This document shows positions 1 through 9,837 of a DNA stretch of 64,000 bases, in pieces. Numbering within the stretch: position 1 is the stretch's first letter; each line of letters begins with the position of its first letter. The translations under genes were made by a program, and so were the position numbers. The notes beneath the pieces were generated by a model that was given only the letters and a program-made list of their open reading frames with translations, was not told where the DNA came from and searched no databases. Source of the stretch: Branchipolynoe longqiensis. Taxonomy: Eukaryota; Annelida; Polychaeta; Phyllodocida; Polynoidae. The stretch spans positions 74,930,781-74,994,780 of the forward strand of contig CM059199.1 in assembly GCA_030323885.1 (NCBI GenBank), read 5' to 3'.

Positions 1-242
1 ATAACATTTTCTGACTTGTCAAGTCTAGTAATAAATTTGAATATTAGATTCCTGATAACAGCCTGGAAGGCTGGCACATCAATATTGGCAAACAGCTGAC
101 TCGCACTGCGATACCTAGGTAGCCGGAGTAATAACCTCATGATGTCATTATATGCTACATTCAATATTCCGCCAGATGCCGCCACAAAGGCGGTTTTCAC
201 CTCATTTTGTTGTAAATTGTCACCATGAAGTAACAAAACTCA
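1..242 (-). pseudogene. LINE reverse transcriptase C-terminal fragment
   Basis: Reading the minus strand gives an open frame of about 79 codons that runs off the window edge. It contains AYNDIMRLLLRLPRYRSASQ followed by a stretch with FQAVIRNLIFKFI. This arrangement, a tyrosine-rich helix, basic LPR motif and then a VIRNLIFKFI-like helix, is typical of the region after the thumb of non-LTR reverse transcriptases. A stop codon lies directly upstream at about 243, so the piece is a 5'-truncated or broken relic. It has no visible relation to the LINE family at 335-1584. The assignment to a LINE is fairly secure; the clade is not. Confidence 0.7.
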
Positions 243-334
243 CCATCAAATATTTTGTTTGTTTTACGTCCACGCAACATCTAATTCTGAGGTCATACTG
301 ACAAGTACCAAATTGTAACCGGACACAATCATGA

Positions 335-1584
335 AGGGCAACGAAGCTTGTACATAGATTTGATGAAATACCCTATGAACAATGTATGCGTCATTTGAAG
401 ATCTCAAGCATGTACTGCAGCCCAGATAGCACACCGCTGTCGGGCCGACGTTGGCTATTGGTCGCACCATCGCCACATACTTGCCACCGTCAGGCCACCG
501 CCGGGCAGACGTTGGTGGTCCGCTGCTTTTTGCAGTTTTTCCCCCACACATTTGCCACCGTCGGGCCACTGCTGGTTGCCATTCATTTTCCACATTTTTG
601 CCACTGTCGGGCCACCGTCGGGCCAACGGTGGTGGTCCGCCGCTCTTTGCCTCCATTTCCAGTTTTGACACTTCGGGTTTGAGTCAACTGGAGTACCACG
701 CGTTGAGTGTTTAAATAAGTATATTTTACACATTCAGGTTGCTAGGTCTGTTCTAAAACCGCATACATTGCTTTATGAGGTTCCTTTTTACATATATATC
801 TGTGCCGTACAAATATTGGTCATCAGATGGCCTTATATTTTAAATATTTAGTAACATTGTAAACACATGCCTATATTATCACCCATGCAAGCGCCGATTG
901 AGCGGTGGTGTTTGGCGCTGTTGGCCCGACGGCGGGCCAGTGGACAAAACAACGTCGGCCCGACGGCGGTTTGCCACTGTTGACCCGACGTCAGTTTGCC
1001 ACCGTTGGCCCGACAGCATTTGCCGCCGTTGGCCCGACGGCGTTTGCCGCTGTTGGCCCGACGGCGGGCCAGTGGACAAAACAACGTCGGCCCGACAGCG
1101 GTTTGCCACCATTGGCCCGACGGCGCGGCCACCGTCGGGCCAGCGTCGGCCCGACGGCTGTGTGCTATCTGGGAGACTGGCTTGGGCGGATATGATTGAA
1201 GTATTCAAATATCTCCATGGTATCTACAAGACAGACAGCCCCCTTATCAGAGACTCCAATACCAGGACCAGAGGACACTCCCTGAAGCTGAGGAAGCGGT
1301 ACTCCAGACTGAACCTGCGACACAGCTTTTTCGGCTTTAGGGTGGTTGACCTGTGGAATGACTTGCCGGAGAGTGTCATAGCAGCAGAGCCGGTGAACTG
1401 TTTCAAGTCCCGACTGGATGCATACTGGTCAAGCATTACGTATATCTTGGAGCCAGTGACAGTTGCTACAATCCACCACATCTGAAGAAGTGACTCCATT
1501 TCTATTAATTAAGAGCAGCTAACAGGTCCAAGGCCTATTAGAGCTGTATCCTATTGATTGATTGATTGATTGATGACAATTTTA
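335..1584 (+). mobile_element. LINE family 1 copy, 3' end, split by a MITE
   Basis: This is the 3' end of a non-LTR retrotransposon. It is interrupted by the MITE at 421-1173 and resumes at 1174. The two halves are collinear with an uninterrupted minus-strand copy at 15090-15480. The 1174-1485 part encodes a conserved LINE C terminus: DMIEVFKYLHGIYKT, then SLKLRKRYSRLNLRHSFF, then VVDLWNDLPESV. The reading frame ends at 1483-1485. The 3' UTR ends in an (ATTG)n microsatellite at about 1551-1575, which acts as the 3' tail of this family. The same tail is seen inverted at 11579. Confidence 0.8.
421..1173. mobile_element. MITE with CCCAGATAGCACAC termini and GTCGG/CCGAC arrays, copy 1
   Basis: The element begins CCCAGATAGCACAC and ends with its reverse complement. 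The terminal inverted repeats extend about 30 bp into GTCGGGCCGACG. Both arms (430-660 and 900-1160) are dense arrays of the palindromic core GTCGGGCCGAC or GTCGGCCCGACGG. The middle (665-890) is ordinary AT-rich sequence. Comparison with the uninterrupted LINE at 15 kb defines the insertion point. AG occurs on both sides, giving at most a 2-bp target duplication. Open frames across the arrays are repeat artefacts. A related copy lies at 19607-20564. The superfamily is not recognised. Confidence 0.85.
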
Positions 1585-1837
1585 TAGTGCTGCCCCACTG
1601 GAAGACCCAAGTCGTTGGCACCATGTCCATGACCCGAGATCCCACTTCGTAACATTATCCGGATACTGAACTAATCAGTCCCATGCGATCCCCAAGCTAT
1701 GTATAATGTAGCGACAAGTAGGCCTATGATTTTCATAAGTCACTGGTTTGACTCGACCAGGATTAAAACCAACAACCTTCTGCATGGGAAACCAGTGAGT
1801 GCTCTTACACACAGGCCCCAGTTACAATACGCCTGCG
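1585..1837 (+). repeat. Dispersed repeat starting with GTGCTGCCCCACTGG
   Basis: The block starts with GTGCTGCCCCACTGG, then ACATTATCC..GATACTGAACTAATCAGTCC, and later GACTCGACCAGGATTAAAACC, which is B-box-like. The same opening segment recurs at 24919-25045, and a weaker copy is at 3957-4030. It looks like a dispersed SINE or MITE-type repeat. No gene is visible. Confidence 0.5.
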
Positions 1838-1955
1838 TTCGCTTGCGACCACTTAACGACCACTTTGAGACCGGTCGCCGACCATTTTGAGCCGTTTTGG
1901 TTGCAAAAAGGTTTCAGCTGCTGCACCCAAAACCGACGGGTGTGGCGGCTCGGGG
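1838..1955 (+). repeat. Partial copy of the GCCTGCGTTCGCTT MITE
   Basis: GCCTGCGTTCGCTTGCGACC, repeated CGACCA motifs, and a TTTTGGTTGCAAAAAGGTTT segment match the internal part of the MITE at 4241-4777. Terminal repeats are missing, so it is a fragment. Confidence 0.5.
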
Positions 1956-1960
1956 CAATA

Positions 1961-2136
1961 TGTGTAATATATGCGTAATAGACGTCTAGACATGGCTGTG
2001 ATATATACTAATCAGATGCATAATGTTCCAGACAGAGAGTGAGACAAAGGAGTATGTAAATGAGATGTCATCATGGAAAGTTTAGCCGGCGATTCAGTAT
2101 CCAGAAGTGAAATTGTTCAGACGTTGTACTTTCACA
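1961..2136 (+). repeat. 5' LTR of gypsy family A, copy 1
   Basis: It runs from TGTGTAATATATGCG to TACTTTCACA and aligns with the 189-bp LTRs at 36802 and 41255. Immediately after it TGGTGTCAGATGAGG forms a primer-binding site that matches the 3' end of tRNA-Leu (TGGTGTCAG core). Confidence 0.8.
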
Positions 2137-2957
2137 TGGTGTCAGATGAGGAAGAATGCCACCCGCTAATACACTGCCGGGTTTGCGGCCGCCTGATCAG
2201 CTTGTCCTCAGCAACAATGCAAGATCAAACTGGAAAACATGGATCAGAGCATATAACATATACGCCACTGCTGCAGGTGTCATATTGAAGACAAAACGAG
2301 TGCAATGCTGCATATTTCTTCACGTCTCTGGCAAAGAAGCGCAAAAAGTTTTCGCCAATATGTCCATCGCGATCGCTGACCGAGACAGGATCGGACCACT
2401 CACAGAAGCATTCCAGACATATTGTATAGGCAAGTGCAGTTTGATAATAACAAGGTACAAGTTTAATTCGCATAATCAAGCTACAGAAACTATGGCCACA
2501 TACATCAGGGTGCTAAGAGACAAAGTAAAGGATTCCGAATACGGGTCAGTGGAGGAGTCGCTGTTGTGCGATCGGTTGGTGGCTGGCGTTAAAAACATTA
2601 ATTTGTGTAACAAACTGCTGCAAACTGCTAGAGTTAACTCTGGAGAAGTGTGTGAGTATGTGTGAAATGAGTGCACCGGCGGTCCGGTCATCGGCGACGC
2701 CATCTTGGAAATCCCCATCCTGGAATTCTGGCGGTGCCGGTGCAGGGGAGTTCAAGATCCGCTGCCAAAGCTGTGGATACGAACACCGCCGGGGAGTCTG
2801 CCCAGCGAAAGGCAAAGCTTGCATAGCCTGCAAGAAGATCGGGCACTTCGGTAAGGTCTGCCAGAGCAGACTGGGCAGGGTCAACGAATTGGCCGTCGGA
2901 AGCCCGACCCTCACAATGCTGAGCAAGACCCAGATGCGGCGGAGGTCAATGTTTTGA
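2137..2957 (+). pseudogene. gag: gag of gypsy family A, copy 1 (broken)
   Basis: The gag region is homologous to the one at 37010-37654. The first part (2156-2665) contains the segment ending CGKCS-like/TRYKFNSHNQA and RDKVKD..VEESLL. A frameshift near 2650 follows. The next frame (2652-2957) carries the nucleocapsid zinc knuckles CQSCGYEHRRGVC and CIACKKIGHFGKVC; the latter is a classic CX2CX4HX4C. Gag packages element RNA into particles. The frameshift and later stops make it non-functional. Confidence 0.8.
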
Positions 2958-3590
2958 CAACGGATTCGTTCGTCGGTGCCGTTGACCGCGGTGGCGAGCA
3001 AGAAGCCGAGCTGTGGTACGCATCCGTCCGGGTGAACGGTTGCCCTGTCAAGTTCAAGCTCGACACCAGGTCGGAGGCGAACATGCTTCCCAGGTTCATT
3101 TTCGACAGAGTCGCGCTGGAGCGGCTGACGAACACGGTGTTCGTTGGTCACGTTCTATGGTCATCGGATCACTCCTGATGGTGAGGCGTCGATCGATGTG
3201 AATGGCAGAAACTTCAGGTTCCAAGTGGTGCGGAACTGTCAGCCTATTTTGGGAAAACAGGCTTGTGTGACATTGAACCTGTTGGCACGAGCCGAGGAGG
3301 TACACTCTGGCGTGCCGACGAACATTTCCAAGCCGAAAGACAGTCCCAGCGCCCAGGCTGAACAGCTGGTAAGCGAATACAAAGACGTGTTTCAAGGTTT
3401 AGGTCTGATCAAAGCAAATGCTTTCATTCATGTTGATAAATCTGTACAACTGGTTATAGATCCACCTAGAAGAATCCCATTTGCAATTCAAAGTAAAATA
3501 CGTAGTGAAATTGATCGCATGGTAGAAATGGGTGTAATAGTTGAGTAGGATGAACCTACCAAGTGGGTTAATTCTATAACTATCGTAAAA
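2954..3590 (+). pseudogene. pol: Protease and start of reverse transcriptase, gypsy family A, copy 1 (truncated)
   Basis: An aspartic-protease segment (2954-3178) is followed after a frameshift by the RT N terminus (3144-3548), which has the palm-entry motif VIDPPRRIPFAIQSK and then IDRMVEMGVIVE. In the family the protease active site is LDTG. Here it reads LDTR, a change in the catalytic triad. A TAG stop falls after VIVE, and homology stops near 3590, so most of RT, all RNase H and integrase, and the 3' LTR are missing. The full-length relative is at 36802-41443. Confidence 0.8.
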
Positions 3591-4235
3591 AAATGAATTG
3601 CAAGTGATGTGTGCCTGGTGTGCTTCGACAGTATGACCATGATCAACCCTTAGATGATGCCTCATGTCTTCAATTGCGAAGAATTCATCAACTTCAACAA
3701 TATATACTTATCTATAAAATCTTAATTAGCTAGTAGCTGAATACCCGCAGATAAGTAATAATAAGTTAGGCTTTTAAACTAATTGCTGGGTTTGTACTTC
3801 CTGGACAGCTAGCATAAGTAGGAAAAGCTAATAGAATCATCTCTACTTATGTATGAAGCTCCAATTACATGTTATCTAATGATAGAAATATAAAGGCTCT
3901 TGTAAACAAATTTTAAACCTGACTAATAAATTGATTACCCCAAAAAGTGATTATCTGTGTCTGGTTTTGAATTATCCTGATTCTGAACAAACCAGTCCTT
4001 TCCCTATTCTAGTAGGCCTAAGGTCGAGTGCCAAAATGATCGGACTATACAACTATAATTGATCTAAGGGTAGGCAATGATGTGAGTTCCACTAACCCCC
4101 ACCCCCATCTCTTCCATCAGCACCACCACCACGATTTTGTAATTGCAGTCTGGCAGTATCAGGATACGGAGCAGGGCGGGGCGGGGCGGTTGGCGGGGCG
4201 GGGCGGGGCGGGGCGGGGCCGGGCGGAGCGCCACG
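3591..4235. other. Non-coding stretch with a GGGGC-rich low-complexity block
   Basis: There is no credible gene. 3591-3950 is unremarkable AT-rich sequence. 3957-4030 is a weak copy of the CTGAACAAACCAGTCC repeat also seen near 1660 and 24990. 4170-4226 is a GGGGC/GGCGG pentamer-like low-complexity tract. Confidence 0.6.
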
Positions 4236-4240
4236 TGTTA

Positions 4241-4777
4241 AGCCCCAGTCACACGAGGCCTGCGTTCACTTACGATCGATCCGTGAGGATTTTGCAATTA
4301 AATTACGACCATCTTACGACCACCTTACGACTAATCGCCGAGTGCTCTGCGAGCTATCACCGACTGATCGCCGACCATTTCGGAACTTTTTGGTCGCAAG
4401 AAGGTTGTCGCTGCAGCACCAACAATCTCCTTGCGACCTCTGGCATCTCCACCGATTGCCGACTGGTCGGCGCCGATCGCCGACCGATCGGCGACCATAG
4501 TAGCTGTACTCAAGCATCACACAAGGCCTGCGTTCGCTTACGATCAATTCGTGAACATTTTGCAGTTAAATTACGACCATCTTACGACCGTCTTACGACC
4601 ACCTTACGACTAATTGCGATGTTGTGCGTGTACGATGACGTCACAATGTCTCCTGGTCGACATGGCGACGTATTAAATAGTTTGTAACAAATTGTTTCAA
4701 TTTTATCGCAAGGAGATCGCAGACTTTTGTTCGCGGATTGATCGTAAGCGAACGCAGGCAGTCTTGTGACTGAGGCT
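4241..4777. mobile_element. MITE with AGCCYCAGTCACA termini and TTA target duplication
   Basis: The left end is AGCCCCAGTCACACGAGG and the right end is the reverse complement of AGCCTCAGTCACAAGAC. The inverted repeat continues through GCCTGCGTTC.CTTACGATC for about 40 bp. It is flanked by TTA on both sides (4238-4240 and 4778-4780), the 3-bp duplication typical of PIF/Harbinger transposition. The arms hold CGATC/GATCG and TTACGACC arrays. An internal duplicate of the terminal sequence lies at 4521-4570. There is no coding capacity, so it is non-autonomous. Confidence 0.85.
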
Positions 4778-4869
4778 TTAGTAATCGGTTTCGATATTGT
4801 TATTTTATATCTGACCACAGCGTTGCACACACCAACACCTCGCCTGATGAGTTCAGCAAGCAATCACGC

Positions 4870-4873
<4 letters not shown>

Positions 4874-4917
<44 letters not shown>

Positions 4918-4937
4918 GTATATATATATATATATAA

Positions 4938-5030
<93 letters not shown>
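4874..5030. repeat. (TA)n followed by (GA)n microsatellite
   Basis: An AT dinucleotide run (4874-4937) passes into a GA dinucleotide run (4938-5026). Long open frames on both strands here encode only dipeptide repeats and are not genes. Confidence 0.95.
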
Positions 5031-5278
5031 TAATATGGAGATTTAAAGGGCTTAAATGCACGGGTAAATGCTTTCAAAATGCATGTGAGTGTGTTAATAA
5101 GTGCATGATCTGGTACGGAAATCTGTGCATTAAATTAGCAATGCCAAATTTGGTATTGTTACAAACGGCGCGCCATACCATAATGGCCATGGTTCAATAA
5201 GTCATTTCGCACATCATTTCAATTGACATGTCATTTTACCCGTATTCCTGCTTGTGCCAAGCACCTGGTCGCACGGAG

Positions 5279-5304
5279 GGTGTGTGTGTGTGTGTGTGTG
5301 TGTG
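5279..5304. repeat. (GT)n microsatellite
   Basis: About 13 GT dinucleotides. Confidence 0.9.
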
Positions 5305-5371
5305 AAAAGTTGTGTTGTGAGTCAATCATAATGGCAATGTCAGGGTTAACCAGACTACTATAGTACTAACC

Positions 5372-5597
5372 AGTGGTCCACAACTGGTTCATCAAAGGCT
5401 GTGGTATGTGATGTCCTGTCTGTGGGAAAGTGCATATAAAATACCCTTGCTGCTTATCAGAAGGAGTTATATGGTGGCAGCAGGTTTCCTCCAAAAAATA
5501 TATCAGACTGACCATATGTTTGACGTCCAATAGCCAATGATAAAAATCAATATGCTCTAGAGGCATTATTAAATAAAACAAGCTTTCTTTCTTTCAT
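5372..5597 (+). mobile_element. SINE, 5'-truncated, plus strand
   Basis: The copy starts within the body (GTGGTCCACAACTGGTTC), passes through GGCTGTGGTATGTG and CTGTCTGTGGGAAAGTGCA, and ends ATTAAATAAAACAAGC followed by a (CTTT)n tail. The body is shared with the inverted copy at 5897-6232. It has no tRNA-like head, so it is 5'-truncated. Confidence 0.8.
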
Positions 5598-5896
5598 TTA
5601 ACCAGACTGTAAATGCTTGAGTGATAAATGGACCTTAGCTGTGAACCTGGGGGGCCCCACCAAAATTGGCCAAAAAGATGTCGCGGAGCCATGTCTCAGA
5701 GTCGACTCTGAGGAGTACCCTGAATGCGGCTCTGCTTTCATGCTGCTGCCATTCTCTTCTCAACTCCTCCAGCAGAAAATACATCAGGGTTGACTTTCTA
5801 CCTCCTTTTTCTCCCGTTCCTTCTTGTTCCTTCCTGTTCTGCGTCGTTCTACCTGTATTCATTCCCTATTCCTGTGCACCTCCCCAAAAAGTAATG

Positions 5897-6232
5897 CTTT
5901 TTTTTATTTAACGATGCCTCTAGAGCACCTTGATTTGTTTATCGTATTGGACTATTGGACATCAAACATATGGTCATTCTGTCATATTTCTCCGGAGGAA
6001 ACCTCCTGACAGCTACCCAGGCTACTCTTTCCGATAAGCAGCAAGGAGTCTTTTATATGCACTTTCCCACAGACAGGACAGCATATACCACAGCCTTTGA
6101 TGAACCAGTTGTGGACCACTGGTTGGAATGGAAAATAGCCCAAACTGCAATTGGGTCCACTGAAAAGGATTGATCAGATGATCGACAGCTTCACAGATGG
6201 ACGCGCTACCACCTGTGCTACGTCCCGCTCCT
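5897..6232 (-). mobile_element. tRNA-derived SINE, complete-looking, minus strand
   Basis: Read on the minus strand, the copy begins GAGCGGGACGTAGCACAGG with an A-box-like TAGCACAGGTGGTAGCGCG, as expected for a tRNA-derived pol III promoter. It then follows the same body as the 5372 copy and ends with a T/A-rich tail. The two copies form an inverted pair about 300 bp apart. I recall very similar SINEs from mollusc genomes, which I could not verify. The intervening 5598-5896 holds no gene. Confidence 0.75.
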
Positions 6233-6439
6233 ATCCTCCCTGGGCCCCTGAATACAGACTTTTTGTACCTCCACCTAACGTTCCTCCTCTCTGTGAGAAT
6301 CATGACTTGACTTTCACATTTCCCTTCGCGGTCACACAGCTAATACAGGTTGTAGGAATCCAATGGTGCAGAACAGACCAGTCCAGACTGCTCAAATAGC
6401 AGATTCAAAGTGCATCGTGGTTGATCTTTCTGGAATACG

Positions 6440-7190
6440 AATGTTTTGTTCAAGCCGCATATTCCGATGAAAACATAAAATTGTCAAAACAAAAACACTT
6501 ACCTAGATTTTACCCTGCATATACAACTTAAATTCTTCTTCTTCTTCTTCTTCTTCTTCTTCTTCGCCCATTGAGGCGTCAGCGTCCATCCACACAAACA
6601 CCTCAGCCATGTCATAGATGAACGCATCGCCTACCGCCCAAATTTGGGCATAGGCCATGAACAAGGGCTCTCCAGTTTTCCCGGTCCTGGGCCTTGAGTT
6701 TCTTGTTTGTGATTCTGTAACGTTGTTCTTTTTCCGGGGTGGGGTTGTTGGCCCCACACCCAAGCCCCAACCTGGAGGACCAGTTGCTGCTCTTAGTCTG
6801 TCCTCTACCATGAGTCCTGCCCGGCTTGGTTAAACCTGCCAGGGGGCTAGTCCCGCCGGTATAGCTCTCATGGTCACGGAGGCACACAAGCCTCCCCGCC
6901 ATGACAAGGTATCAACAACTTAAATACGGGTGCATTTATTAATTATTTAGTGCTGCCTAGAAGGGAATACTAAGTCAATTTGGTTGATTATGGTGTCAGA
7001 CCTTTGACGCGCATGCCAAAATTATTTAACATTCTTTTCACTTTAAATATCTCCAATGTAAGTAATTTATTGTACAAGTTTCTCCAAACTAAAGTATGGT
7101 AGATTATAATAGTAAACCTAATATATTTATCTTTAAAATAACGACCGAAAATCAAAAGCGTCGACCTATGGCAACTTTAATATACAGCGA
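6440..7190. mobile_element. AT-rich palindromic MITE (family with CATAGTCCGATG ends), split by a LINE
   Basis: The left part (CCGCATATTCCGATGAAAAC, then ACTTACCTAGATTTTACC) and right part (from GGTGCATTTATTAATTATTT to CCTATGGCAACTTTAA) together align with the element at 29037-29393. They are separated by the LINE piece at 6534-6914. The terminal repeats are diverged. It is non-coding. Confidence 0.6.
6534..6914 (-). mobile_element. LINE 3' end with (GAA)n tail and 11-bp target duplication
   Basis: On the minus strand the sequence encodes a LINE-like terminus containing KLKAQDRENWRALVHGLC. It ends in a (GAA)n tail, seen as (TTC)n at 6534-6563. ACAACTTAAAT occurs on both sides (6523-6533 and 6915-6925), a clean 11-bp target-site duplication. 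The copy is strongly 5'-truncated and sits inside a MITE. Confidence 0.8.
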
Positions 7191-7202
7191 AAATTCACAT
7201 AA

Positions 7203-8183
7203 TGGTGCTGTCACACTACGACGTAACGCGCCGATGTGGGTGCAACGTGAAATGCATCGAAAATCTTGACGTAATATGCAAATATGGGGCCAAGTTGGAT
7301 GACACCGCAGCATAGTCGACGTGGTCGTAACATCAGTCTAACGTCGTCTGAACGAGAAAGGACATAGAAGATATTTATTTGGTGAACGTGATGCCAGCGA
7401 GGTCTTCGGGCGCTTGACATCATTCAAATGTGACCGTAGCGGCGGCGGAATGTCGAGCGGGCATGATAACGTCCGTCCCAGCATGGACACGTCCGACTAA
7501 CCGACGTGCGTCGACGTTGCCACAACGAGTGTCGAACATGGTGGACGTGATCACACCCAGCTTAGCGTCTCCACGTCATACTCAAATGGATTTCCCACCC
7601 GCATTGACGACGTCGCTCCGTTGCTCTGATGTGGTGCTAACGTGGTCGACATGACCTCAACGAGGCTTCGACGACACTCCGACGTCATCACAACGTCACC
7701 GGAATGTGCACAAGCACTCGCTGGACATGGCAGCTTTTATATACCCAAAGGCAAAACGTTCAGACAATGTTCAGACCACGTTCAAACCACATTCAGAGCA
7801 CGTTCATATCACGTTCCAAAACATTCGCATGATGTCCACGACGTTACGGCCACGCTGGACACTCGTCAACAACGTAACGCGACGTGGACCTAACGTAGAT
7901 GATGTGAGCATAACGAGAGCCTAACATCGGCGTAACGTGACCGTAATGTGACCGTGACGTGACTCGAATGTGTTACCATCTTTTCGAGCTACGTTGAAAG
8001 TTTTCAACATGTCCAAAACTTCAACGTACCTCGACATGAGTGGACGTGAGTGGACGTGATGTGACATGACTTTAACGTGACCCTAGCGTGACTCTAACGT
8101 GGTCTGACGATCTTCGACGTTATGACGAAATGTTACTCACGTCGAACTCACATTGGCCATTACGTCGTAGTGTGACAGTACCA
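7203..8183. mobile_element. MITE with TGGTRCTGTCACACTACG termini and ACGT-rich arrays
   Basis: The termini are TGGTGCTGTCACACTACGAC and the reverse complement of TGGTACTGTCACACTACGAC, with TAA on the left and TTA on the right. The interior is filled with CGTAACGTG, ACGTCGT and TGACGTGA-type words on both strands. This composition explains the open frames here. It shares the CTGTCACAxTACGxCGTA terminus with the elements at 9838, 25515 and 49107. No transposase is present. Confidence 0.75.
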
Positions 8184-8189
8184 TTAGGA

Positions 8190-8300
8190 GAGTTCAGGCG
8201 CAAAACTACACTACAGCTGGCCAGCATTGAAAACAAGCCTGAATACCCGGGCTTATATGCTATGGACAGTATAAATACAGCCTCAATACAAAAAAAAATT
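8190..8300 (+). repeat. Dispersed repeat with GCTTATATGCTATGGACAGT
   Basis: The segment GGCCAGCATTGAAAACAAGC then GGGCTTATATGCTATGGACA then ATACAGCCTCAATA is present here on +, at 11665-11735 on -, and partly at 24850-24897 on +. It ends in an A-rich tract, as expected for a retroposed repeat. Confidence 0.6.
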
Positions 8301-9306
8301 TTAACCCCAAAAAACAAAACACGTATGTCTAATCGCCCAAAAATGGAGATAAACATTGGAATCAAACCTTCAAAAGGTGCTAACAAAAAATTCCTACTCA
8401 TTTGTTCATTGCTCGATATAACATGTGATCATATGAAAAGCTGTCCTGATATAACCTTAGCTGTTGCCAGGACGTAAAACTCCAGCAACCAACCATCATA
8501 TGAAAGGTGGAATTATTGAGCTTTAAAATTATGTTCAGGTAAAAATCTTTTATTTAAACCACATTTTTGGATTGGCGTTTACGTGGTTTTTCACACAAAC
8601 TCTTCACTTGTGCCAAGATCCTTATGAGATTTTTACTAGGAAATAGTTCAAGTAGTTTGGGAGCCATTTTCCAGAAATAAGCTGTATTTGTCAATCTGCC
8701 GACCTGGATATATTAATTACTATGGAGATAATCTGGTTTTCTATGCCTCACATTACAGAATAATTCACTAAGGCGGAGGGAGATGTTAGGGTATAAGATG
8801 GATCTTTATTACTTCAGGTTTAAATGGGTTCAGTTTCGTTACAGGTCAGGTGTGGGGTGTCAGTTCCATTTTTGTGTGTGGGGCTTCCCCCATGAGTCCA
8901 GGCCGCGATGATGGGTAGGCTGGGGACCGAACCCTCAACCCTTCCTTATGTCCTTTGAGGTGTGGGTGGGCGGGTGAAGAGATGGTGGTGGAGTGGTCGG
9001 TTCGGGTGCTGGAGGAGTTGTGGCCGTGGAGGCAGTTGGGTTCGAAAACGGGTCACGTGGTGGTTCTGGCGGGAATTTCAAGTTTGCTCCTCCTGTTGCT
9101 GGGCAGGTGGGTTCCAGTGCTCCTGGTAGGTGGCGCCACTGGGGTCGGGTTGGTTCGTTCGGATTGCGGTAGGGGAGGGGGTCCGGTCGGGGCGTTTTGG
9201 TGCCCCGCCCCTTTTGCGTCCCCCCCCCCTCCCTCCGCCCTGTGAATTAGTCATGTTACGTTAACATGCACAATGGGGGAGAATTTACCCACATACTTGT
9301 GGTTAT
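8301..9306. other. No gene recognised; GC-rich tract with C homopolymer
   Basis: 8301-8760 is AT-rich and featureless. 8765-9240 is GTG/GGG-rich and ends in a C9 run with CCTCC repeats. The frame across it is compositional and has no recognisable domain. Confidence 0.5.
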
Positions 9307-9560
9307 TGTGAAAGTACAACTTCTGAAAACTTTGACTTCTGGATACTGAATCACTTTTTCCCCTCCAGCCTGGGCCGTATTCATGACGCGGTGTTAGCGA
9401 GCCAAAACTGGTTTTGGCCGGGATTTCTGGGTTAGCGGCGAAAACTCAGTACGCAAGGAGTGGTGTTAGCGCAAACACACTGAGTGTAAGCTAACACCGC
9501 GTCGTGAATATGGGGCTCAAACCATAGCCGGGCAAAGTTTTCAATGACGTCATCTCATTT
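9307..9560 (-). repeat. Gypsy family A LTR, minus strand, carrying a MITE
   Basis: It starts TGTGAAAGTACAACTTCTG as the minus-strand LTRs at 11161, 20680 and 29760 do. It is interrupted at 9372-9517 by a short MITE and continues CCATAGCCGGGCAAAGTTTT then TGACGTCATCTCATTTG. Confidence 0.7.
9372..9517. mobile_element. 146-bp MITE with ATTCATGACGCGGTGTTAGC termini
   Basis: The left arm GTATTCATGACGCGGTGTTA and the reverse complement of the right arm, ATATTCACGACGCGGTGTTA, form an inverted repeat of about 27 bp. The interior is another GTTTTGGCC/GGGTTAGCGGCG segment. It lies inside the LTR at 9307-9560. Confidence 0.75.
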
Positions 9561-9690
9561 GAAATACTTTGAGGGGGTGATGTGATATATGCGTAATAGA
9601 TGTCTAGACGTCTAGACACGTCTGTAATATATGCAAATGAGATGACGTCACATGACTAAGTGTGCAAATGAGATGACGTCATTGAAAAGT
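9561..9690 (+). repeat. Polypurine tract and partial 3' LTR of gypsy family A
   Basis: AAATACTTTGAGGGGGTGA precedes TGTGATATATGCG at 9581. This is the same polypurine tract and LTR start as at 41240-41255. The LTR contains a doubled GTCTAGAC palindrome and a repeated GCAAATGAGATGACGTCA. It directly abuts the inverted LTR at 9307-9560, so the junction is a rearrangement, not an intact element. Confidence 0.65.
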
Positions 9691-9837
9691 TTCAAAATCC
9701 CCATAAAACATACCAGGTTTACTCATTCCTCATACAGTAATTCAATAAAATATACAAGCACTTAACTTAAACCACAGGTTTAGCGAGTGTCCGAGCGCAC
9801 TATGGCACTGAAGTCCTTTGAACTGCCCAGCTGCTTA

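Noticed and set aside
386..1485. Several long frames through GTCGG arrays
   Set aside because: They exist on both strands in multiple frames and encode only repeat-derived RRWPDGG/ARRWP-like strings; only the LINE end after 1186 is real.
4766..5200. Frames over the (TA)n/(GA)n tract
   Set aside because: Ile-Tyr and Arg-Glu dipeptide strings from microsatellites.
7211..8477. Frames in the ACGT-rich MITE
   Set aside because: Composition artefact of palindromic arrays; no homology and no conservation between copies.
8955..9245. 96-codon frame in GC-rich sequence
   Set aside because: No domain, low complexity, ends in C homopolymer.
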